A DNA stretch of 64,000 nt from Dioscorea cayenensis subsp. rotundata (Eukaryota > Streptophyta > Magnoliopsida > Dioscoreales > Dioscoreaceae), in NCBI RefSeq assembly GCF_009730915.1, contig NC_052474.1, positions 6,173,501-6,237,500 on the forward strand, written 5' to 3'. Positions 48,901-60,900 of this stretch are shown here, piece after piece; positions within the stretch are counted from its first letter, which is position 1, and every line of letters starts with the position of its first letter. The notes beneath the pieces were generated by a model. That model saw only the letters and a list, made by a program, of their open reading frames with translations, was not told the origin of the DNA and searched no databases. The position numbers and the translations under genes are program-made.

Positions 48901-51900
48901 TGTACCATAAAATAGATGATGCTATGATTTTGAATGAAAATAAACAGTGGCGTGTTAGCCCGAGAGGCAACAAAATCAATAGTGTGAAGAAAACCCATCA
49001 GTTCATTATACTAAGCACGAGGAACATGTTTAAGGCCATAGAGGACTTTGCATATGCGGCACGCATGATGAGGAAGTTGGGGATCAATCATACCTTATGG
49101 TTGTACCATAAGCACCTCTTTAGTAAGATGCCCGTTAAGGAATGCATTATTGACATTCAGTTGTTTAAGAGGTCACTGATAGTGTAGGGCAATGGAGAGG
49201 ATTGTACGGATGGTAACAGGATTGACAACCGGACTGAAGGTCTCATGAAAGTTGATTCCAGGACGCTGATGAAATCCTTTTGCAACTAGTCAGGCCTTGT
49301 ATTTATCAATGGAGCCATCGGGATGGCGTTTAATACGGAAGACCTATTTGTTGCCAACAAGATTCTGATTTGGATATGGAGAAACAAGGTCCCAAGTGTG
49401 ATTCCAAAGAAGGGCTTGATACTCATCATGCATGGCCTATACCCACAGTGGATTTTGCATCACTTGGGAGACAGTGAAAGGCTCAGTTTCATCAGAAACT
49501 AGACCATATTTGGGATTAGGCTTCAATATGGAGTTGAGTCTGGTGATCATAGGATGAGTATTCCCAGGATAAGAGACTTTGGGCTCCAAGCAACGGGCTC
49601 CAAGAGTATGAGAAGCCATAGAAGCAATGATAGTGTCCGGGGAAACATCAGATAAGGCACACTTAGCATCCAGTTCGATTCCACTTGTGATGTGACTGAA
49701 GAATGAAGTGTCGAATCACATGGTGCCAAACAGTCATACGAAGACAATTGTGGTCAGAGAAGCCATGATGTAGCATTTAGTAGTGAGTCCGGGTTGGAGC
49801 AGGACGAGGATTGGTAAGATGGATATGAGAACTCATTTTCAATAAACTGAACATATCTAGAAACAAAAACCCTATGATCAGAAAGATCAAGGCATAGAAA
49901 AGCATTCTAAGTGAGAGAATAATGAAGAAAGAAACACGGGTTAGACCGAGGAGATAGTTTGTGAGAACTGTGAGGACGTAACCACGGAAAACAAAGACAA
50001 CCAAAGACTCGAAATTTGGTGGACAACACCTATTTGTTGAAGAGCTTTTGGAAGAGGGATAAAAAGGATAGATTCTCCTTGGACATCCGATTAATGAGAT
50101 ACACAACTGTGGCAAATGCATAGGACCAAAATTTTTTCAGAAAGAGGCACGATGAAATAGCGCAAGGACGGTTTCAACTATGTGTCGATGGCGACGTTCA
50201 GAGTAGCCATTGTGTTCAGGTGTATATGGAGTGGTGAGATGACTGTTGCCATTAGTGGAAAGGAATGAACAAAGAGCTACATATTCTCCTCCATTGTCTG
50301 CAAACAAGGAATTAATGGTGAAAGAGAAATAATTTTCAACAAGAGATTTAAAGGTAACAAAAACAAAGTAAGCTTTAGATTTGTTTTGGAGGGCATAAAA
50401 CCAAATATATTTGATAAACTGTTCCACAAAAATGACAGTATTTATAGCAATCAACAGAAAGAATAGGTGAAGTCCAAACATCAGAGTAAATAACATCAAG
50501 AGGAGCAACAAAAGTAATAGAAGACGAAGCAAATGAAAGCTTGTGACTTTTATTAATATTGCAAAAAGAACAAGAAAAGTTTTGAAAGCAAACTGAGGAA
50601 AAGAAACATTAAACATAGACAACATTTTCTTAAGAATTTTAATTGAAGGATACCCTAAACGATTGTGCCATGTCAAAAGGGAGGAAGACGATACTACAGA
50701 TGACAAAGCTGAACACTGGCTGGTGGAGGAGAGTAAAGATGATTTGGGGTAAAGAAGAACGCCATCATGGCGCTAACCTATTGACATAATTGTCCCTTTG
50801 CGACGGTCCTGCACTTGAAAGCAGTGATAATAAAATGCAATAGTTACATCATTAGTAGCACACAAGGCAGAAACCGAAAGTATATTCATAGACATAGCTA
50901 GAACATGCAAAACTTTATCCAAAATAAGTGTTAAAGAAGAGATGGGTAAGTATATAGTGGCAAAGAGTGAGCGATGGAAAAACATGTACCATCACCAAGT
51001 ACTACGCTGGCAGGGCCAGAATATGGATAATGCAAAGAGAGTGTTCAAGTTATTGGTGATGTGATGGGAAGCACTAGAGTTAAGTACCCAGTCGGATGAA
51101 GTAACGGGCAAAGAATAAGTAGCTGTGTTAGCTTGTGGCTGAGACCGCGTTGGCGGGCGACTTGGAGTGTGAGGTAGAGAAGCCCAGACAGACTATGGCA
51201 TAAATGAACATTGACGAGCAGAGTAACCAACTGTGCCACATATCTGTTGATTCCTGATTGAAGTCAAGAGAGAGAGAGCTGAATAAAGATCAGGTGATGT
51301 TATGAGAGGTTGTAAGGTACTTGTTTCTGGTGTTCAGTAAAACTGTAGTATGTGTTGTGAATAGAGGGTAGAATGGTAACTTCAAGTGTTTGAAATTTGG
51401 TTAAGTTTGTTGTTGGTTTGAGAGAAGATTGAATGGATGGTGAAGATGAAGATCATGAGTAGATATGGATCAAGGTCGAGGCAAGTTAGATGAAGAAGAG
51501 TAATGGACGGTGGAGATTAGAGGCAAGTGCTGGCTAAGCGGTTCAAGGCGCCAAGTTTTGACACGTATAGGTGTGACTCAGTGTGGTTCAGCTGTTCAAG
51601 TCTTTTTACTGTTTTTCTGAATTGTTTTTTAATTTGAATGAAAGAGTTTTATGTTTAAAGGTCTCTACTTCCAAGTTTTGAATTTTCTCTTAATATTCAT
51701 GAGGTTTTAGGCTATGATTACTTCGACAAAGTTGTCAGTTGGTGAATCAGGCTTCTAGCAATGGTATCAGAGCCACTTCAGAGTGTGTTTTCAGTTCCAA
51801 TTGAGAGGTTTTGTTGTGTTGCTATATGGAAGCAATGAGTTGGTGTTGAGGTTTAGTTGTCAAAATTTGGAGTTGTGAAGCTGTGGAAGTAGTTTGAGTG

Positions 51901-54900
51901 TGGTGGTGAAGTTGAAGACGTGGGGTGTGAAGGTAGTCAGCTCAAAGGATTGTTTATTGAAGAGAAAACAGTGAATTAATGGCTTCAAGCTCTTTATCTA
52001 CTCCTAAAATCTCTTACTTAAGTATACCTGTGTTTAAAGGTAAAGGGTATGAATATTGGAGTCATAGATGAAGACTTTTTTTAGATCTCAAAACCTATGG
52101 AAAATTATTGAAGAGGATGTAGTTAAAGATGAGCCTGAAGTCAAGATGATAGAGAGTGAAAAAGATGATGGCAAAGCTGTTTTTACTCCAACATGTTGTG
52201 GTTGAAACAATTTTCCATTGGATTGTGAGGTTTAATACAACTAAAGAAGTATAGGAACATATCAAGAATGAAAATCAAGGTACATCCAAGATTTATGTGA
52301 GAAAGCAAACACTGAGACAAAAGTTTGAGTTATTACAAATGAAAGAAGAAGAAGCAATTCAAGAGTACATTATTAGAGTTTTGGCTATTGTTAATTAGAT
52401 TAGATGTATGGGGTATGATTTGATGGATGAAGAGGTGGTTTCAAAGGTTATGAGGAGTTTGTCTTCAAGATTTGTGCATATGGTTACATCAATTGAAGAG
52501 GCAAGGGATATTTCAAAACTATAGATGATTTGAGTAGTTTCTTGTAAGCACATGAGGCAAAATTCAATTAGTTTATTGAGAAGCATGTGGATAAAGCTTT
52601 TGTTACGAGGGATGGAGCTAGTAGTGGTAGAAATTGCTTTAGAGGTAGCGGAAGAAATTGCAGAGGAAAAGGAAGTTTTTCATCGTCAAAGAGGTGGCAG
52701 TGTTGGTGGGAAGAATTAGTCAAGACGGCAATTTGATACTGGTTTTAATTCATGGTAATCAGGGAGAAGAGGTATAAGACCATTTGGCATATTTGTGAGA
52801 GGTCAGAGGCAGCTTGGTGGACAGAGGTTTGGAAGAGGTGAGTTACAAAATGTTCAATGTTTCAAGTGTAAGAAATTTGGCCATTATCAGTCACATTTTT
52901 ATTCTCAAGGCAGAAATGTTGATGAGGGTCTAGTTCTTTTAGTAATTATTCCAATGAATATGGCAGTTTGTTTATGGTACACAATGAAGAGGCTAGTGAA
53001 TATGTTGAGAATTCTTCAATTTGGTTGCTAGATAGTGGGACTTCCAATCACATGATAGTAAAAAGGGAGTTGTTTTATCAATTAGATGAAAATATGAGAC
53101 AAAAAGTAAGGCTGGGTGATGATAAGGAAGTAGATGTGCTTAGCAAGGGGTCTGTCTTAATGAATGTTCATGGGGAGATGAAACTAATTCATGGAGTTCA
53201 GTTTGTGCCATCTTTAGCACATAATTTACTCAGTGTAGGGAAATTACTTGAGAGTGGATATGATGTGAATTTCAGCAGATTTGTGTGTAAAATAGAGAAT
53301 GCAAAAAAATGGTGTTGTGGTGATGGAAATTTAGAAAAAAGGAATAATTTGTTTCCAGTGGAGTTTTCTACAATTGAGTAGACAAATGCAATTGTAAAAG
53401 GTGAAGATGTGGTAGGTTAGTGGGAAAAAAGATATGCACATTTAAATTTCCAAGGTCTGCAGATGTTACATGAATAGAACATGGTAACTGGGCTTTTAGG
53501 TGTGAATAAAGTACAACGTTGTGAAGGCTATGTTTGGAAAATTAACAAGACTGCTTTTAAAGCTGGCAGGTATTGGAGAGCAAAACAAAAATTACATCTA
53601 GTGCATGCAGATGTGTGTGGTCCTATGCAGATTGAGTCTAATGGAGGTAGCAAATACTTTCTATTGTTTGTGGATGACCATTCAAGGATGAGTTGGGTTT
53701 ATGTTTTGAAATTCAAGTATGAGGTATTTACTTGTTTAAGAATTTTCTTACATTAGTAGAAAGGTAATCTAGTAAGAAGTTAAAAATCCTAAGGACAGAT
53801 AGGGGTGGAGAATTTCTGTCTAGGGAGTTTAATAGGTTGTGTGATCAAATGGGCATTAAACATGAATTAACAACCCTATATACTCAACAAATTGGAGTTG
53901 CTGAGAGAAAAAACAGAACTTTGGTAGAGAAAGCAAGGAGTATGCTACATGTTAGTGGGTTACCAAATAGGTTTTGGGCAGATGCAGTTTAACTGTAACT
54001 TATGTATCAAATGTATCTTAAACTTATGCTGTTTATAAGAAAACACCACATGAGGTATGGTTTGGAGTAAAACCAAGTGTATCACATCTCAAAATCTTTG
54101 GATGTGTGGCATTTGCTCATTAACCAAGTCAGAATGTGCAGAAATGGGACAGTAGAGCTGTGAAAGAAGTGTTTGTAGGTTATTGCAAGGAAACTAAAGC
54201 TTACAGAATTTTTGTACCTGACACTGGGAAAGTAATAGTGAGCATAGATGTTAAATTTGTGGAAAATGAAGTTTGGCAGCGGTCTAGTAATAAAGCTTCA
54301 ATTCAAAAAATTGTTTTACAAGTAGGGATGACAATAATACCCAAACCCGACCCGAGTTTGACGGGTAAAATCAGATTTGACCAGGTTTCGGGTTTGGTTC
54401 AGGTAAAACCCGACTTGTACGAAATGGGTACGAGTGCAAGTATGAGAATTCTAATACCCGACCCATACTCGAACCCGAATCCGACCCGAAATTAAAATTA
54501 CTAAAATATTTATATAATATATATACATATATATATACTAATATGTTCTACAACTTAACAATTTAGGGTTTTTTATTTTTCCTCTTTGTTTAGTTTTGTA
54601 ATTTTATAATAATTTTATTTTATTTTATAAAAAAATTACAATTACCCGCGGGTACCCGATTACCCATCGGGTGCGGGTGTGGGTTGGGGTTATTAAAACC
54701 CGTCAGGTTCGTGTTCGGGTTCGGGTATACTAGCGGGGTAGTAAGTACGGTACGGGTATGGTAAAACCCGCATCCGATCCGACCCTATTGCCATCCCTAT
54801 TTATAAGTAAAACAACTAATGTAGAAGATCCCAGAAATATAGAAAATAGACAGTCTGGCAGTGCAGGAAATGGGAATAGTTTAGAAAATATGCATGCTGA

Positions 54901-57900
54901 TAGAAATCGGAGCAGTTCTTCAAATAATTCTCTAAGCAGACATGTTGAGTAGGAAAAGTATTCTGGTGTAGATGAGTCACCATCACAAAAGGTTAGGACT
55001 TTAAGAGAAATTTATGAGAGCTGTAGCTTTGCATTGTTATTGTCAGATCTTGGGACTTTTGAAGAAGCAGAAAAATCAATACATTGGAAGAAAGCTATGG
55101 CAGAAGAAATTCATTCAATTTAAAAGAATGAAACTTGGGAATTATGTAGGTTACTACCAGAGAAGAAGGTTATTGGTCTAAAGTGGATGTATAAGACTTA
55201 ATATAACCCAATGGAGAAGTGGAGAAATACAAAGCTAGGCTTGTTGCAAAAGGGTATACTCAAGAATTTGGTATTGATTATGAGGAAGTTTTTTCTCCAA
55301 TTGCCCGAATTGATACAATAAGGATTTTATCAGTAGATAAGAAACTTGAGAAGAATGAAGACATCCTGCTGGTTTGTGTTTATATGGATGATCTAATTTA
55401 TATGGGGTCATCATTACAGGTAGTGAATAAATTCAGAGAAAATATGAAGCAGGAGTTTGAAGTGAATGACTTGGGGCTTATGTCTTACTTTCTAGGTTTT
55501 GAAATAAAGCAGAATGATTTGGGAGTTCATCTATCACAGAAAAAGTATATAGAAGATGTGTTGAAGCAATTTAACATGCAAGGATGTAAAGCAATTTCAA
55601 TTCCTATGAGTCAAGGTACAAGATTGCAATTGAATGAAAATTCAGAATCTACAAATGTAACAATCTACAATAGTTTGATTGGAAAGTTACTGTATTTAAC
55701 TTAACCCACATCAGATAAGATATTGTGTTTACAGTGAATTTGCTTTCAAGGTTTATGACTTACCCTACAAAAATTCAGTTTTGGGCAGCTAAACAAGTGT
55801 TGAGGTACTTAGCTGGAATTAGACTTTGGCATTCAGTATAATAGTGGAATTCAATTGAAGTTGGAAGGCTTTGCAGACAATGATTGGTGTGGAGATGTGC
55901 AAGATAGGAAGGATACATCCGGGTTTGTTTTTAATTTGGGATTAGGTGCAGTATGTTGGTCATAAAAAAAACAGGCAAGTGTAGCTTTATCAACTTCTGA
56001 AGCTGAATATGGGGCATTGTGTGCAGCTTACTGTCATGGAGTGTGGATGAAAAAAATCTTAATTGATTGTGGTGTGAAGTATTTGGAGCCAATTCAGATG
56101 TGGTGTGATAATAAATCGTGCATAACAATAGCTAAGGATCCAGTTCTCCATGGTAGAACCAAACATTTGGATGTTAAATTGCATTACATCTGAGATTTGG
56201 TGGCAAATAAAGAAGTAAATGTGGGCTATTGCAGTACAGATGCACAGATTGCTGATATCTTTACTAAATGGTTAAGTGTTCATAAACTCTGGCAATTCAG
56301 AGAAGACTTGGGAGTTTGCAAGTTTCAATCAATGGGGGAAATTGTTGATTCCTGATTGAAGTCAAGAGAGAGAGAGAGTTGAATGAAGATCAGTTGATGT
56401 TCTGAGAGGTTGTAAGGTATCTGTTTTTGGTGTTCTGTGAACCTGAAGTGTGTTATGAATAGAGGGTAGAATGGTAACTTAAAATGTTTGAAATTTGGTT
56501 AAGTTTGTTGTTGGTCTGAGAGAAGATTGAATGGATGGTGGAGATGAAGATCATTAGCAGATATGGATCAAGTTCGAGGCAAATTAGATGAAAGAGAGCA
56601 AGAGTAATGGATGGTGGAGATTAGAGGATCCGTTGGTTTAGTTTATGTTTGAGGCAAGTGCTGGTTAAGTGGTTCAAGGTGCCAGGTTTTGACACGTATG
56701 GGTGTGACTCAGTGTGGTTAAGCGGTTCAAGTCTCTTTACTGTTTTTCATAAATTGTTTTTTAGTTAGAATGAAAGGGTTTTATGTTTAGAGTTCTCTAC
56801 TTCCAAGTTTTGTAATTTTCCCTTGATATACATGAGGTTTAGGCTGTGATTACTTATACAAAGTTGTCAGTTGGTGAATCAAGCTTCTAACAATATCTGA
56901 CACTTACTAAGATATCTCCGCGATGTGGATGCAGGTGATGCAGTAGGTGGGTGAGTCCCCCACTGTACTGGTGAGCGAAATGATGAAGTCGCACCTAGCA
57001 GCGATGACCCATGGAATTAAGGTCGAGGAGTCTAAGTGGGTCTATGTTGGAATCTAGAGCACGAAGGTTTGGGGCGTGGTGACCTGGTAGAAGTAGTGAA
57101 AGCTGTGGCGGGAGCAACCTGTTAAGGATTCAAAAGTCTAGCTGTGACAGGTGAAACTAGTTGAGGATTCAGAAGTCTTAAGTGAGCTTCATAGTTAAGC
57201 AGGATTTTAAATAGTTCCTTGAACTCAAGAGGTGAATCTTGAACTTGAAGAGCATGAGGCAGATTGGAGTATGCTGGATCAAGTCCATCTAGAATGCGAA
57301 TCGATAGATCATCAAAGTCAACGGACTTGTTCATAAGAGCAAGTGAGTCAATACAGGTTTTGATGTTCTGCATATAGACAGTAATCGTCTGAGTGTCCTG
57401 CGAGAGGTTAGCAAGACGACTGCGAAGTTCCATAATACAACCATGAGATGGGGAGGCATAGGTTTTTTCCAAGGTTTTCCAAGCATCACGTGTAGAGGAA
57501 GATGATGCAATAAATGGTATTTAGGTAGGAAAGACTGATCCAATGATGGCATTCAGAAGCAATTGATCTTGATGAACCCAGAGTGCAAAAGCCGGATTAG
57601 ATATAGGTGTAGTTGAATCAGAACTTGCAACAATAGTAGACGGACAAGGATGTGTGCCATCAACAAATCCCAACAGATTGATATTGATGGCAATGAGTGA
57701 ATGTTGTTGATCCTATGAAGTGGAGAGGATAGGAGAAATTAAAGAGACAATGGTGGAAACACTGTTTTTGAAGATTAGACATGGTGGTAGTACAATTGCG
57801 GTACATGAACTTGATATATATTTGTCATCTTAATGAAGACTTAAATGTTTTGAACAAGGAAAAACATAAAACTGGAATAGAAAGAAATAAAATGAAATTG

Positions 57901-60900
57901 GTAAACGTGGATGGGAATAGAGAAATAAATTGAAATTGGTAAACATGGATGATACCTTTGTTATTATTGTTATTATGTTAAAATTAGGGTTTCAAACCCT
58001 ACTTCCACTGGTGAAAATTGACAGCGTCGGCGTAGATGGCCGGAGTAAATGGCCGGATCTCGGTTGTAGATGACCGGATCTATGTCAATGGTGTATATCG
58101 CCGGATCTCTGTTGTGAATAGCCGGATCTCAAGAAAATGAGAGAATGGAAGGCAAGGATGAGGCCGGATCTTTGTTGTAGATGGCCAAATCTCGGTTGAT
58201 GATGGCGACTTCGGTGCGGGCGGTGATGTTGCCGGTATCAGAGGAGCCTTGGACGGAGGTCGGCCGGCAAGCGGCGTGAGGATCATGATTTGGTGTTACC
58301 CTTTAGGGCTCTAGTACCATGTGGAGGAAAGATAAGATAGATTCAATGTATTGATGATCAGTTATAAAAGATTACACAAGTGTGGGTATATATGTAATAT
58401 TACTAGTAATAATGGCCCTAATATCAGAGTCATTCATTTTGTCCGTGAGTCTTACATGTATACATTGTTTATAAGAAGCTAAATGTAATTCTCATGTGAA
58501 ACCGACCATGCCAAAATAAATTCTACTGTAGTTAATAGGAGCCAGGAAAAAGGGTATTTCAAGCATGCTCTTTGAAGCTATATTCTAATGGGAGGTAGTA
58601 TATCCTTGTCTCTTGAATAAGCAACTGTTATATGCTGATTTTGAATTTGGGGTTTTGGTGTCAAACATACATAAGTTAGCCATATTTGAGGAAGTACTCA
58701 TTTTTGGTAGTTGACTGGTTGAGGCTTTTACATCTCTAGAATTAAATAGCACTCAGTCTGCTATGTATGGATTTGGTTTAATTTTCTATTGGGTTTTTTG
58801 TTGATTTGTTATCACTCTAAAACTGTTCTGCTAAATACATCAATCATGTTGGTTGGACTAGGCTCTTATAAATTAATAGGCCAGCCTAAGCGGGTTAAAA
58901 CCTTTAAATAGTAGCTATAATAAGCTAGTCTCAGCTAAAGTCTAACACCTACCAAACAGTAGCTGTTTCTGCAGTGTCATCACCTGTGAAGCAAGGCTTG
59001 TTTATAGCTGGTAACAGCCTTAGAATGAAGTTTGGCTTGAATCTACCAGATTTAATTGCCTATTCAAAAGTTAAGAAAAAGTTGAAACACCGAGTTGCTT
59101 TACTTCCTATATAACCTTATTATGTGTCATCCATCTGCCCTCAATGGGTTACATAACAAACCGTTGACTCTATGAAATTAATCAGTAATTCTGCTTCTAA
59201 ATTCATGCTTTTCTAATGAAAGCTTCATTTACCTTTGCCCATTGTCCAGTTTAGCAAGCCTTCTGCCTCTTGTATCTTCTTTCTTTTCAAGTATTATAGC
59301 TACACAACTTTAGTGGGATGTAAATTTCAGCACTAGCACCATTTGGATCTGGACAATCATTATTTTGTAGTTGGTTAAATGTTACCATTTGTCACCCTAA
59401 GATTAGAGTACCCATGCCATTTGCCCGACTACTGGTGTTGTTGTTGTTGTTGTTTAAATACACATGATTCGTGGGATGTAAATTTCAACACTAGCACCAT
59501 TTGGATCTGGACAACCATTATTTTGTAGTTAATATATGTTACCATTTGTCAGGCCAAGATTAGATTAGAGTACTCATGCAATTTGCCTGACTACTGTTGT
59601 TGTTTCTCTCTCTTTTTTTTTTTTTAAATAAACTTTGCTTTGCATATCCTAATAGGCTCAGACTCCGAAGCCATCTCCCCTGGTTCTGAAACTAGGGTAT
59701 TCTTTGGTTCCAATCTATTAAAATCTAACACATGTCATCAAATCATAATAGAATAAAAAATTAATATCATATAAAACACTTGTCAAAATATGATAGGTTA
59801 AAATCATGGTATTCCCTAGTTCCAGAACCAGGGGAGATGACTTCTCAGGCTCCCAATGTTGTACTTTGTTAGGCCATTCTTATCATCATGAAATTATTTG
59901 AAGGGTATCACGAGCTTTAGCCCTGTCATCAGGTTATGTTTTCATCTACACTCTTCTTATCTTCATTAATAGTATAAGATGTAATACCTGATTTAAATCC
60001 TAATATAAAGCTGAATGGTTTTGCTGGAGATTTTGTGATTTTGGAACTCTTCTTCACAACATTCTGTTTCATTTTACATGATTGGATAATTCTATAATCC
60101 TATTATCAATGGGCTACGTTTCTTAAACCCTTGCAAGTAGCTCAAGTAACTCGCACTTTCAAAGATATGAATTATTGCTATTGCTGTCCACCAATATAAC
60201 CCCTTTTTGATGACCACATTTAACTTGACCAATACTAACCTGGACAATGATCCTATGTGCACACTCCCTTTCAGATAATATTATTTTCACAATTTCTTGT
60301 TGGTACAGGTAGATGTACCACAAGCTGCTATTTGTGTTGTGGCATCCCAGATTGCTAATTTTGGTGAAAGTATGATTGGTGCGTTACTGCAAGGAAAGGA
60401 TGGTTTTAGCTGGGTGAGTAGCTACTTCAACCATCAATTCACTATTTGTTTGTATGTTTTCTTGTGTGTGTGCACATGTGTTTTTCTTTTCATACTAATA
60501 TTTTTTTTCATCTAATATAAGAAATCAAGTGAAAGGTTGTTTCAATGAGTATTGTTTCATAGCTAGGATTTATAAATCGTTGAAGGTCATTATGTCTTGA
60601 TCTGCTAAAAACTGCTAAATGAAAAGATTTTGTTGCGACATTACAGATTATTGGTTTTAAATTGTATAGATGGTGACTGATACAACAAGATGCTAATTAC
60701 ACTTGGGCGTCCAATATTGTCTTTGTCTATCAAAGTTCAGGGTAAAGATTGTGAATATGTACCAACAGGATGTGGTGGGAATGATTGTCATGACAAAGAG
60801 GTTCATGAGTTTTTCACACCATACAGATTGAGAAAAGTAAAGAAAGAGTGGACGGACAACCAACTGGAAATACATAAAAATTGTCTGGTCGGTTCATGAG

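Larger units (their letters stand above)
51245..56892 (+). mobile_element. Copia retrotransposon 2 (inner, Tork/TNT1-like)
   Basis: It has LTRs at 51245-51760 and 56343-56892 (tgttgatt...cttctarca) and a 5-bp duplication atatc at 51240-51244 and 56893-56897. The initiator-Met primer site tggtatcagagcc lies at 51762-51774 and a purine tract (gggggaaat) just before the right LTR. Gag, protease, integrase, reverse transcriptase and RNase H are in copia order on the plus strand, with several stops. It sits inside copia 1 and itself holds a hAT MITE. Without the MITE it is about 5.2 kb. Confidence 0.88.
47872..58423 (-). mobile_element. Copia retrotransposon 1 (outer, minus strand)
   Basis: Short LTRs of 103-104 bp (47872-47974 and 58320-58423) are nearly identical, and tcaga flanks the element on both sides (47867-47871 and 58424-58428). 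Beside the right LTR the minus strand reads tggtactagagc, a near-match to the initiator-tRNA primer site. Removing the inner element leaves about 4.9 kb, usual for copia elements with short LTRs. Gag (57.1-57.8 kb), integrase (50.1-50.7), reverse transcriptase (48.6-49.0) and RNase H (47.9-48.6) are in copia order but broken by stops and shifts. Confidence 0.85.
46847..60308 (+). other. Intron 3 of VTE6 (GC-AG, 13,462 bp)
   Basis: It starts gcaagt and ends tggtacag. More than 10.5 kb of it is a nest of transposable elements (47872-58423). The rest is AT-rich intron with a tandem duplication and a small inverted-repeat element near 59.3-59.9 kb. All the elements fall outside the splice borders. 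Confidence 0.75.

Noticed and set aside
60693-60899. Open frame with [15 protein letters not shown] in VTE6 intron 4 as an extra exon
   Set aside because: Joining exon 4 directly to exon 5 gives the conserved VTE6 sequence; inclusion would disrupt it, and the frame ends in the tandem repeat.
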